NCBI GenBank assembly: GCA_022572905.1
Contig: JACZUZ010000016.1
Span: 1-11,812, forward strand
Source: Candidatus Zixiibacteriota bacterium
GTDB taxonomy: Bacteria > Zixibacteria > MSB-5A5 > GN15 > JACZUZ01
Length of the DNA: 11,812 nucleotides
Direction: 5' to 3'
Shown here in pieces: positions 5,623 to 11,812 of this stretch (positions within the stretch are counted from its first letter, which is position 1; each line of letters begins with the position of its first letter). The notes below the pieces were generated by a model, which saw only the letters and a program-made list of their open reading frames with translations, searched no databases and was not told the origin of the DNA. Position numbers and translations under genes: made by a program.

Positions 5623-8244
5623 ATGTCCAAGAAATTCACACCAATCGTATTTTTCCTTTTGATCACAATGCTTGTGATCACTCTTAAGCTGAATCATTTT
5701 GAAGTGATTGAGAAATTGGAGTTAAAACTTCAGGACGCTCTTCATAATCTCCAACCCGAGCCTTCCAAATCCAGAAACATTTATGTTGTTCGAATTGATT
5801 CGCGCGCCGAACGTGAATTCGGAAAATGGCCGTGGAAGCGCGAGTTGATCGCCGATTTGATTGCGGCGGTGGGCGCGACAGAGCCACGGACTGTTCTGGT
5901 GGACCTTGATCTGCGAAGGGTCGATTCATCCGCCAGTAACGGAGACGAAATCATTGCAGAACAGTTAAGATGGATGCAGAATGTGACGTTGTCTTATGAT
6001 ATTGTAAGAGGCGATGTTCCGTCGGATACTCTCACAAATCCGAAATATCTCTTCAGAAACGCGATTGAAACCGACGACGATCTGGGAATACTCGAAATAT
6101 ATGAAGCTATTCCAGCCTCGGAAGTAGCGCTTCCTGCGGCTCCAATCGCTGACGCGGCGAAATGGCTTGGATTTCGATACGTTACAGTTGATCCTGATTC
6201 TATTTTGAGATGGGAGCCTCTGGTGGCCCATTTTGAGGGATACTATTATCCCAACGCGGTAGTGGCCGCGGCAAGTCATTACATCGGTGGGAAACCCAGT
6301 GATCTCGTCGTACGAGGAGGGGTCGGGATAAGGACTATGGATCGTGTTGTTCCCACCAATAAAGAAGGAGCGATGCTGGTTAATTTTTCTCCTCCGGGAA
6401 CAAGATTCAATACCTTTTCTGCGGTGGATGTTTTTCGTGAAAGAGTTGGGGCCAGCGTATTCGAGGACAAGCTAGTAATAATTTCCCTTGATCTGGAAGG
6501 CCACGATCAGAATTTCAAATCGGCCATATCGGAAAACTATCCGCACTGGGAAAGAACCGCGACAGCGATTGATAATATTATCGAGCGCCGCTACCTGAAT
6601 CGAATGGACACTCAGGTAGGGTTATATGTTCTTCTTCTCACCGCAGTTGGGTTGATTTGCGCGGTCGGGCTTCCCCTAATTGCGTCATTGTATAGGTATG
6701 TCGTCATTATAACCGCGCTTTTCGTTTGGGCCAGCGCTTACTATTTCTTCTTTAGCTCATTTAATCTGGTCGTAAGTCCTTTATTCGTAGCGCTCGAACT
6801 GGGGCTGTTTCTTCTGGTTAGTCCATTGTTGGAAATGCGTCTGGGAGGATTCAGACTGCTGTCGAAAAAGGATGAGGAAGAATCGACCGAGATGGAAATC
6901 GCCAAGGCAATTCGCTCTACCCAAGGCTTGACTTCGCAAGCGAAAATCAAAGCGGAGGCTTTTGATCGCTTTGAGGCGCAGGATGTTGAATCTCTGAATC
7001 AAACGTTGATTCTTGCAGAGAAGTCGGAGACGAAAACCGAAGCGGTCGAATTTGATAAGACAATGGTTGCAACAGCTGAGCCAAATAAGACCATCGCGCT
7101 GGAACCAAACTCTGTGAATCCGGACAAACCTATCCGGAGCGATTCCGAGGAAACGCCAATCGAAGAGTCCGCGTCAGTAGATGTCAGCGTACCCTCTGAC
7201 TCCCTCCCTGTTGACGAGCCGGTAGCGCTTGCAGATGTCATGCCCAATAAAGGAAGATTTACGCCCTCGGAGGAAAACATCCCAGAACCTGCTGAACGGA
7301 TAGACGTTCCCGAAGAATCGCCTGTCAGCGCTTCCGCTGATAGCGACGTTCCGGCAAACGAGACACCGACTCCGCAGATCGCCGATGAACTGGCGTTGGC
7401 AGGCTCGGAAAGTAATGTCAAGCTTGGGCGTTATGAAATCCAGGGAATTCTGGGTAAGGGAGCGATGGGATTGGTTTACAAGGGTGTTGATCCGGCAATT
7501 AACCGACCGGTCGCGCTCAAGACAATTCGTCTTGATTTCATAAACGACCCTGAAGAAATGGAAGAGTTGCGCGAACGGCTTTTCCTCGAAGCCAGAGCTG
7601 CGGGCAAACTCTCACATCCAAACATTGTAACGATCTATGATGTCGGGTCTGAAGGATCGACGCAATATATCGCCATGGAATATCTTCAAGGCGAAACGCT
7701 CGAAGATATGATCAAACGCAAAGTTAGTTTCAATTTCAAGATTATCGCTAAAATGATTGTCCAGATATGTAATGCGTTACAATACGCGCACGATCGAGGT
7801 ATCGTTCATCGAGATATCAAACCCGCCAATATCATGGTGCTTCCCGACTACACTATCAAGGTCATGGATTTTGGAATCGCTCGCGTGGAATCAAGCAGCA
7901 TGACCAAAACGGGCATCGCTATGGGAACGCCAAACTATATATCTCCCGAGCAACTCCAGGGTATGGCAATTGACGGTCGCTCGGATCTTTTCAGTCTGGG
8001 TGTGGTAACTTATGAGTTGTTACTCGGACGCAGACCGTTTAAGGGTCAAAATCTTACAAATCTCATCTTTCATGTTCTCAACACCGAGCCGGCTGTTCCA
8101 TCCAAAATCAATCCGCGGATACCGCCCCTGTTTGATATGATAGTAAAAAGGGCTCTCCAGAAATCTCCGTCAGACCGCTATCAAAGCGCGAATGAAATCG
8201 CTTCAGCGCTATCCGACTTCGTCGCATCCTTCGCAATGCGTTAA
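5623..8244 (+). CDS. CHASE2-domain transmembrane serine/threonine protein kinase
   Basis: An 873-residue receptor kinase. Order: N-terminal membrane segment (about 7-23); extracytoplasmic CHASE2 sensor domain (about 25-326) with V-x-R-I-D-S (55-60) and FGKWPWKRE (66-74); three membrane segments (about 332-352, 358-377, 382-403); an acidic Ser/Pro/Glu-rich cytoplasmic linker (about 405-598); and a Hanks-type kinase domain (about 602-868). All catalytic elements are present: GKGAMG loop (611-616), K633, HRDIKPAN (729-736; D731), DFG (749-751), a Thr/Ser-rich activation loop and SPE (774-776). The linker holds three Thr-hydrophobic sites, T461 (QTLIL), T480 (KTMVA) and T490 (KTIAL), resembling FHA-docking motifs. 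Nothing follows the kinase domain, so sensing is left to CHASE2, whose ligand is unknown. The ATG has only a weak purine-rich upstream region. Third gene of the FHA/phosphoesterase cassette, 93 bases after it. Confidence 0.95.
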   Translation: MSKKFTPIVFFLLITMLVITLKLNHFEVIEKLELKLQDALHNLQPEPSKSRNIYVVRIDSRAEREFGKWPWKRELIADLIAAVGATEPRTVLVDLDLRRVDSSASNGDEIIAEQLRWMQNVTLSYDIVRGDVPSDTLTNPKYLFRNAIETDDDLGILEIYEAIPASEVALPAAPIADAAKWLGFRYVTVDPDSILRWEPLVAHFEGYYYPNAVVAAASHYIGGKPSDLVVRGGVGIRTMDRVVPTNKEGAMLVNFSPPGTRFNTFSAVDVFRERVGASVFEDKLVIISLDLEGHDQNFKSAISENYPHWERTATAIDNIIERRYLNRMDTQVGLYVLLLTAVGLICAVGLPLIASLYRYVVIITALFVWASAYYFFFSSFNLVVSPLFVALELGLFLLVSPLLEMRLGGFRLLSKKDEEESTEMEIAKAIRSTQGLTSQAKIKAEAFDRFEAQDVESLNQTLILAEKSETKTEAVEFDKTMVATAEPNKTIALEPNSVNPDKPIRSDSEETPIEESASVDVSVPSDSLPVDEPVALADVMPNKGRFTPSEENIPEPAERIDVPEESPVSASADSDVPANETPTPQIADELALAGSESNVKLGRYEIQGILGKGAMGLVYKGVDPAINRPVALKTIRLDFINDPEEMEELRERLFLEARAAGKLSHPNIVTIYDVGSEGSTQYIAMEYLQGETLEDMIKRKVSFNFKIIAKMIVQICNALQYAHDRGIVHRDIKPANIMVLPDYTIKVMDFGIARVESSSMTKTGIAMGTPNYISPEQLQGMAIDGRSDLFSLGVVTYELLLGRRPFKGQNLTNLIFHVLNTEPAVPSKINPRIPPLFDMIVKRALQKSPSDRYQSANEIASALSDFVASFAMR

Positions 8245-8395
8245 TTCACTCCCTGACAACAGCTGATCGCGACACAGGCGAATGCTTTATCGGTATTTTT
8301 TGATTCTAGTCTTGCGTCGAGTCGGCAGATTGCGTTTTGCTATGTTAGAACGGGAAAACAGAAGTGAGACCAAGGCGGAGAAATCAAAGTAAATA
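8245..8395. other. Convergent intergenic region, no clear element
   Basis: This 151-base gap separates the convergent kinase gene and the minus-strand hypothetical gene. A short T-run (plus strand, 8296-8301) follows a stretch with no convincing stem, so I cannot call an intrinsic terminator on either strand. Confidence 0.6.
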
Positions 8396-8842
8396 TTAGC
8401 TATCGGAATCTTTGTTAATAATGCCTTCGGCCAGAGATAAAGCGACACCGGAAAGCATTACCTCCACTCCCAGCTTGGTAAAGTCACTGGAAATCAGGGA
8501 ACGATCGATTGAGGCGTATTGTGAACAGAACCCACCTTTTTCGATTACGAGTCCGGAAAGTCGCTCGCTCGTTTCTGAGACAAATGTCACCTCCCCCAAT
8601 TCCTCCGAGATGACATATCCTGAGCAATTGTGAAGTTGCAGATGAGCCGCGCCGGTATAGACAACGATTAGCGCTCCTCTTTCTCTCCCCAGCAATTCAC
8701 GCGGATAGATATTAACAGAGCAAGAGTGAACATTGTCTTCCCCCTTCAATAGAATACGGAAATAGTCCTTTTCCTCGGTCACCTTTGAGGCGGACAGAAC
8801 TTTACCGATTTTCTCGATTTCTTCTTTGGTGAATTTGGGCAT
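8396..8842 (-). CDS. Hypothetical protein, 148 residues, unrecognised
   Basis: I do not recognise a family. The frame is open for 148 codons, runs in the same direction as tatA and ends the minus-strand gene series. The N-terminal 20 residues are a charged, probably helical segment (KFTKEEIEKIGKVL). The middle (about 25-100) alternates hydrophobic and polar residues like a beta-rich fold, with single cysteines at SCSV, HNCS and GFCS. The C-terminus (about 124-142) is a hydrophobic, probably helical stretch. There is no signal peptide or clear membrane segment, so it is probably cytoplasmic. The ATG at 8842 lacks a good Shine-Dalgarno sequence and lies 70 bases after tatA, so the start is less certain than the frame. 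The opposite-strand frame across it has no recognisable features. Confidence 0.7.
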   Translation of the reverse strand: MPKFTKEEIEKIGKVLSASKVTEEKDYFRILLKGEDNVHSCSVNIYPRELLGRERGALIVVYTGAAHLQLHNCSGYVISEELGEVTFVSETSERLSGLVIEKGGFCSQYASIDRSLISSDFTKLGVEVMLSGVALSLAEGIINKDSDS

Positions 8843-8912
8843 AATAAAGTGGCGGGCGATTAAATTATTCCGTCAGGTTATTCCAGGACACGTTTCTTCA
8901 GGATGCAATTGT

Positions 8913-9125
8913 CTAAGAAGCGTCTTTCTTTTCGGCGCTGTCTGAGCCGCTTTCCATGCCGCTCTTTATTTGCTCCTGTGTTTCAGTCAGGGCGGTTTTG
9001 AATTCGCGAATTCCCTTGCCCAGTCCACGGGCAAGTTCAGGAAGCCTTTTGGCTCCAAAAAGAATCAATACAGCCAGCCCGATCAGAGTTAGCTCTATTG
9101 GTCCGGGGGTTCCTATTGCAATCAT
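8913..9125 (-). CDS. tatA: Twin-arginine translocation protein TatA
   Basis: TatA oligomerises in the cytoplasmic membrane to let folded twin-arginine proteins pass. The 70-residue protein has the family layout: a short N-terminus, one membrane helix (about 10-24, starting PIELTLIGL), the FG hinge at 23-24, an amphipathic helix (KRLPELARGLGKGIREFK, 26-43) and a polar charged tail. I chose the ATG at 9125, not a possible start 22 codons upstream. It has AGGGAG nine bases before it, and the upstream extension is hydrophilic and does not fit the family. TatB and TatC are not in the window; in many lineages a lone tatA-like gene sits apart from tatC. It follows the DUF4321 gene by about 100 bases. 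A small hairpin overlaps its ribosome binding site. Confidence 0.93.
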   Translation of the reverse strand: MIAIGTPGPIELTLIGLAVLILFGAKRLPELARGLGKGIREFKTALTETQEQIKSGMESGSDSAEKKDAS

Positions 9126-9132
9126 AATATGT

Positions 9133-9155
9133 TTCTCCCTGGAGAATTTTTCTCC
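9133..9155 (-). promoter_or_regulatory. tatA ribosome binding site with alternative hairpins
   Basis: On the minus strand the Shine-Dalgarno AGGGAG (9140-9135) deciding the tatA start lies beside GGAGAA-AAA-TTCTCC (9155-9141), a perfect 6-base stem. The same TTCTC arm can instead pair with GAGAA of the ribosome binding site (9137-9133) across a CAGG loop. One fold leaves the site free and the other blocks it. This is inference from sequence; both stems are short. Confidence 0.4.
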
Positions 9156-9226
9156 GTAATCTTCTTCGCGCGTTTCCGTTTTAAGAAGCAATCACTTGCG
9201 CCGCGCTACGGATTTCGCGCTGAAAT

Positions 9227-9493
9227 TTAGTAATACCACCATCTAAAATATATGAGTGTCAAAACGACTGTCAAGATAGACACAAAATTGAACTTAAACT
9301 GCAAACCGATAGAAAAACTTATAGAATAGAAGTTGACACTAACATTTTCAAAGCCAACTTCAAACGCATGTGAGAATAGCGTTTTTGCTGCCCCGTCGGG
9401 AATATAGTAGCCAACGATATCACCGACCAGCCCGCCCAGGATGGCCGCTAGCAGCAAAGCGATGACCACTATTGTTCTCTCGCGCGCTTTCAT
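9227..9493 (-). CDS. DUF4321-like small membrane protein
   Basis: An 88-residue protein with two hydrophobic segments (about 7-28 and 68-84) flanking a middle region containing FEVGFENVSVNFYSISFSIG. The G-G-L-V-G-D-I-V-G motif in the first segment, an LF-x(3)-FEVG-type middle and a second segment preceded by K-F-N-F fit the DUF4321 pattern; function is unknown in that family. It ends in FRWWYY and is predicted to be an inner-membrane protein. Its ATG overlaps the purQ stop by four bases (ATGA), so it is translationally coupled to purQ. That proximity need not mean a role in purine synthesis, since the following gene is tatA. The DUF4321 assignment is from memory of the family pattern and could be wrong; the membrane topology is clear. 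Confidence 0.75.
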   Translation of the reverse strand: MKARERTIVVIALLLAAILGGLVGDIVGYYIPDGAAKTLFSHAFEVGFENVSVNFYSISFSIGLQFKFNFVSILTVVLTLIYFRWWYY

Positions 9494-10206
9494 GAGGCTG
9501 TCTTTCTTAACTTATGGTTTCCTATGTGAGCCTGAATCGATTCGAATAGCGCCAAGCCATCAGCGGAACCCAGAAGCGCTTCTGCGGCGCGCTCGGGATG
9601 AGGCATCATACCCAGGACGTTTCCTGCTCTGTTAACTATCCCGGCTATTGATCCTATCGATCCGTTGGGATTCGCGGATGGAGACAGCTCTCCGTCGCGG
9701 GTGCAGTAGCGAAAGATTACTTGCCCGCTTTTTTCAAGCGTCTGAATGTTCTGCGAGAAGTTATAATAATCTCCGTCACCGTGAGCTATCGGAAGGTTTA
9801 TTATCTGATGATGTTTGTAGCGGTTTGTGAATGCGGTAGAATTGTCTTCGATGCGAAGATAAACCGAACGGCCCAAGAATCTCATTTTCTTGTTTCTTAC
9901 CAACGCTCCCGGAAGCAAACCGGACTCAAGCAGTATCTGGAAACCATTGCACACGCCAAGAATCAAACCTCCTCGGTCTGAATACTCACGCACTGCTTTC
10001 ATTATTGGCGAGAAATTCGCAATGGCGCCCGGACGCAAATAGTCTCCATAGCTGAATCCGCCGGGCAATATGATGCAATCGAAACTTTCCAAATCAGTTG
10101 TGACGTGCCAGATGTATTCGGCTTGCTCTCCCAAAACATCTTTGGCCACAGTATAAGCGTCATGATCGCAATTTGAACCGGGGAATGTTACAATACCGAA
10201 TTTCAT
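9490..10206 (-). CDS. purQ: Phosphoribosylformylglycinamidine synthase, glutaminase subunit PurQ
   Basis: PurQ hydrolyses glutamine and hands ammonia to PurL, which converts FGAR to FGAM in step four of de novo purine synthesis. The 238-residue protein is a class I glutamine amidotransferase: FPGSNCDHD (8-16), LPGGFSYGDYLRPGA (47-61), the nucleophile C86 in GVCNG, and H203/E205 in MPHPERA complete the triad. Length is normal for PurQ of the PurS/PurL/PurQ complex. purS lies 41 bases upstream on the same strand, but the large subunit PurL is not in the window. The ATG is preceded by a purine-rich AAGAA. Its stop overlaps the following DUF4321 start by four bases. Confidence 0.96.
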   Translation of the reverse strand: MKFGIVTFPGSNCDHDAYTVAKDVLGEQAEYIWHVTTDLESFDCIILPGGFSYGDYLRPGAIANFSPIMKAVREYSDRGGLILGVCNGFQILLESGLLPGALVRNKKMRFLGRSVYLRIEDNSTAFTNRYKHHQIINLPIAHGDGDYYNFSQNIQTLEKSGQVIFRYCTRDGELSPSANPNGSIGSIAGIVNRAGNVLGMMPHPERAAEALLGSADGLALFESIQAHIGNHKLRKTAS

Positions 10207-10247
10207 AATTTCTTAGCTATTTCTTCAGGATGATGTGCCGAATGATC

Positions 10248-10517
10248 CTACCATTTGATTTCGAATTTTTCGATTACAGGATTGGCAAGCGCCCGCTGGC
10301 AAATTTCTTCCAATTGCTTCTTGGATTCGGGCGAGTCGTCTTCCATCTCGATTTCATAAACTTTCCCGCAACGAACCGAAAGAGCTTTGGAATAACCCAT
10401 CGTCCGCAGAGCTTTTTGAATTGTTTCGCCCTGAGGATCGAGAGTTCCCTCTTTCAGGTTAATGTAAACTTTCGCAATCCTGGTTTTCGTATCTGTCATT
10501 GTGTCTGTTTCAGTCAT
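10248..10517 (-). CDS. purS: Phosphoribosylformylglycinamidine synthase subunit PurS
   Basis: PurS is the small structural subunit that bridges PurL and PurQ and helps channel ammonia in FGAM synthesis. The 89-residue product shows the family core: KVYINLKEGTLDPQGETI (about 16-33), then KALRTMGY and the V-R-x-G-K-x-Y-E-I-E strand, and a C-terminal ending with NPVIEKFEI. The first 12 residues are Thr/Asp-rich and extra to the usual start. A second ATG at 10499 would give an 83-residue protein closer to the family length, but it lacks any Shine-Dalgarno sequence; the first ATG has a weak GGGA. Either start is possible. It begins 12 bases after the pssA stop and is followed by purQ, as in many PurSQL-type genomes. 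Confidence 0.94.
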   Translation of the reverse strand: MTETDTMTDTKTRIAKVYINLKEGTLDPQGETIQKALRTMGYSKALSVRCGKVYEIEMEDDSPESKKQLEEICQRALANPVIEKFEIKW

Positions 10518-10529
10518 TTCGAGGTCCCA

Positions 10530-11303
10530 TTAATCGAAATCGGAATCGTCCGGGCTCTGCGACGTTCGTCCGCGGGCTTTTTCGACACCCTTTGAGAACA
10601 ATCTGATCATTTCCCTAGCCATAAAGCCCAAGATATAGAGGGCCATGATCGGGAACAAGGTTAGTTTTGCGTTTATTACAGCGCCCACAACTATGACGAG
10701 AATAATGATCGAAACAATTCGACCGGATTTGCCCTTCAACCTATCCGGCACTGTCTCGAATTCGACTTGGCTGACCATCAAGGCGGCGAATCCTATCACC
10801 ATTGAGACCAGATATTCGGAATATTGCAAGTCTCCCCAAATTTCATAGCTGAATATGATGAACGTGACCATCGTCAGAGCCGCCGCCGGAGCCGGAAGTC
10901 CGACAAAGCATTTTTTCTCGTCTGATTGTGACATGAGATTATAGCGAGCTAATCTGAAGCTGGCGGCCATGATATAGACAATGCCTATTATCCAGCCCCA
11001 ATTTCCCATGCCTTTTAGTTTGATAGTATGCACCAAGACGGCCGGAGCTATTCCGAAGGAAAGGAAATCCGCAAGCGAGTCCAGTTCCAACCCGAACTTG
11101 CTGGTGTACCCGGACAGACGAGCCACTTTTCCATCAAGCAGATCCAGAAACGCCGCCAGAATAATCAACCAGCAGGCGGTGATTATTTCGCCATCGGAAA
11201 CAGCAAGAATCGCAAGAAATCCGCAGACCAGATTCCCCATTGTAAAGGCGCCGGGTACGATATTCCCAAATCCGCGATGGTTATTTTCCTGGGTTGATTC
11301 CAT
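10530..11303 (-). CDS. pssA: CDP-diacylglycerol--serine O-phosphatidyltransferase
   Basis: The enzyme makes phosphatidylserine from CDP-diacylglycerol and serine at the cytoplasmic membrane, feeding the decarboxylase encoded just upstream. It is a type II, CDP-alcohol phosphatidyltransferase-fold enzyme. The complete signature DG-x2-AR-x8-G-x3-D-x3-D is present at residues 57-79 (D57, D75 and D79 among the metal ligands). Several hydrophobic segments, including about 18-36, 41-55, 100-118 and a paired set near the C-terminus, match the family topology. The polar C-terminus carries a short acidic tail. I chose the ATG at 11303 (257 residues) because AAGAAAAG lies six bases upstream; a TTG two codons earlier is also possible. 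The ribosome binding site overlaps the psd stop codon, so the two genes are one operon. Confidence 0.95.
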   Translation of the reverse strand: MESTQENNHRGFGNIVPGAFTMGNLVCGFLAILAVSDGEIITACWLIILAAFLDLLDGKVARLSGYTSKFGLELDSLADFLSFGIAPAVLVHTIKLKGMGNWGWIIGIVYIMAASFRLARYNLMSQSDEKKCFVGLPAPAAALTMVTFIIFSYEIWGDLQYSEYLVSMVIGFAALMVSQVEFETVPDRLKGKSGRIVSIIILVIVVGAVINAKLTLFPIMALYILGFMAREMIRLFSKGVEKARGRTSQSPDDSDFD

Positions 11304-11315
11304 TTGCAACTTTTC

Positions 11316-11812
11316 TTAACTATTAACAGACATTCGCGCCAGCGGAGTTACGGCGCCTTTTACCTTATCTCCTGTTCGGACCAGAATTTCTGCGGTTGCG
11401 GAAATTACAACTTCAGTTCGCGAGCCGAATTTAATCATTCCAAACTTTTCGCCAGCGACCACTTCCTGTCCCGCTTTCAGGCGACATACTATTCGACGGG
11501 CAAGTATACCGGCGATTTGCTTGAACTCCACTCTACCATGTTTTGTTCTAATAGTTATTTCAGTTCGTTCATTTTCCTCTGAAGCCTTGTCGGTGAAAGC
11601 CTTGTGAAATTTTCCGGGAAAATACTGCGACGATTCGATCTTTCCGGTGGCGGGAACCCAGTTAACATGTACGTCAAGAACCGAAAGGAAAATTGATATC
11701 CTATAGACGGGACCGTCAAAACCCGGATAGCTTTCCAACTTTTCCACTCCCAGCGTTAGTCCATCAGATGGAGCAAGCGTCAGCGAATCGTCATCAGGAG
11801 CGACACGATCGG
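11316..11812 (-). CDS. psd: Phosphatidylserine decarboxylase proenzyme, short form (5' end outside window)
   Basis: It decarboxylates phosphatidylserine to phosphatidylethanolamine, the step after PssA. The frame is open to the right edge, so 165 residues are visible and the N-terminus is missing. The part near the edge reads LAPSDGLTLG, corresponding to the SPADG block. It is followed by the conserved SIFLSVLDVHVNWVPATG segment, PGKF-x-x-AF, KASEENERT, KQIAGILARRIV and the self-cleavage segment FGMIKFGSRTEV. The Gly-Ser of KFGS is the predicted autocleavage point that yields the pyruvoyl group, with the Ser codon at 11423-11421. The short Gly-Ser form, not the LGST of E. coli-type enzymes, marks the roughly 210-residue PSD class. 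A GTG at 11747 could be mistaken for the start, but homology continues upstream of it. Confidence 0.95.
   Translation of the reverse strand, partial: DRVAPDDDSLTLAPSDGLTLGVEKLESYPGFDGPVYRISIFLSVLDVHVNWVPATGKIESSQYFPGKFHKAFTDKASEENERTEITIRTKHGRVEFKQIAGILARRIVCRLKAGQEVVAGEKFGMIKFGSRTEVVISATAEILVRTGDKVKGAVTPLARMSVNS

Noticed and set aside
6999..7421. 140-codon minus-strand frame inside the kinase gene
   Set aside because: It is antisense to the Ser/Glu/Pro-rich linker; its Ser/Thr/Gly-rich product is the expected complement of that composition, and the plus-strand frame is clearly the gene.
8270..8305. Possible intrinsic terminator after the kinase gene
   Set aside because: A T-run is present but no stem of more than about three pairs could be built before it.
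9126..9191. N-terminal 22-residue extension of TatA
   Set aside because: It is hydrophilic and unlike TatA N-termini; the internal ATG at 9125 has a good Shine-Dalgarno sequence and gives a standard TatA.
11316..11747. psd starting at the GTG at 11747
   Set aside because: Translation upstream of it in the same frame reads on into the conserved PSDG-like block, so the true start lies beyond the window edge.

Overview
The window looks like a chromosomal segment from an uncultured, probably Gram-negative-type bacterium of mid-range GC. PKD-repeat proteins, a CHASE2-type transmembrane Ser/Thr kinase, a DUF4321 protein, a short-form phosphatidylserine decarboxylase and a split FGAM synthetase (PurS/PurQ) together suggest a lineage around the FCB/Zixibacteria-like candidate phyla. 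This is inference from gene content; no marker gene in the window settles the taxonomy. I see no RNA genes, insertion sequences, CRISPR arrays, phage genes or attachment sites. Coding density is high and no gene-free stretch exceeds 300 bases.

Layout. (1) 1-585, plus strand: C-terminal end of a PKD-repeat surface or secreted protein, followed by an intrinsic terminator. (2) 689-3843, minus strand: larB, larC and etfA in transcription order. LarB and LarC make and metallate the nickel-pincer nucleotide cofactor; etfA encodes the FAD-binding ETF subunit. Neither LarE, LarA nor EtfB is encoded here. (3) 4103-8244, plus strand, divergent from larB: a two-FHA-domain protein, a calcineurin-like phosphoesterase overlapping it by one base (TAATG), and an 873-residue CHASE2 receptor Ser/Thr kinase. 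This reads as a phosphothreonine reader, a possible eraser and a writer. (4) 8396-11812, minus strand, read from the right edge: psd (5' end beyond the window), pssA, purS, purQ, a DUF4321 membrane protein, tatA and an unrecognised 148-residue protein. The genes are tightly packed and probably form one transcription unit.

The most interesting part is the FHA/phosphoesterase/kinase cassette. The kinase's cytoplasmic linker carries three spaced Thr-hydrophobic motifs (T461, T480, T490), and a similar motif (T109) lies between the two FHA domains. They look like phosphothreonine docking sites for the cassette's own FHA domain. Small competing hairpins over the ribosome binding sites of the FHA gene and of tatA, a tandem 15-base direct repeat upstream of etfA, and substitutions at conserved FAD-region positions in EtfA also deserve checking.
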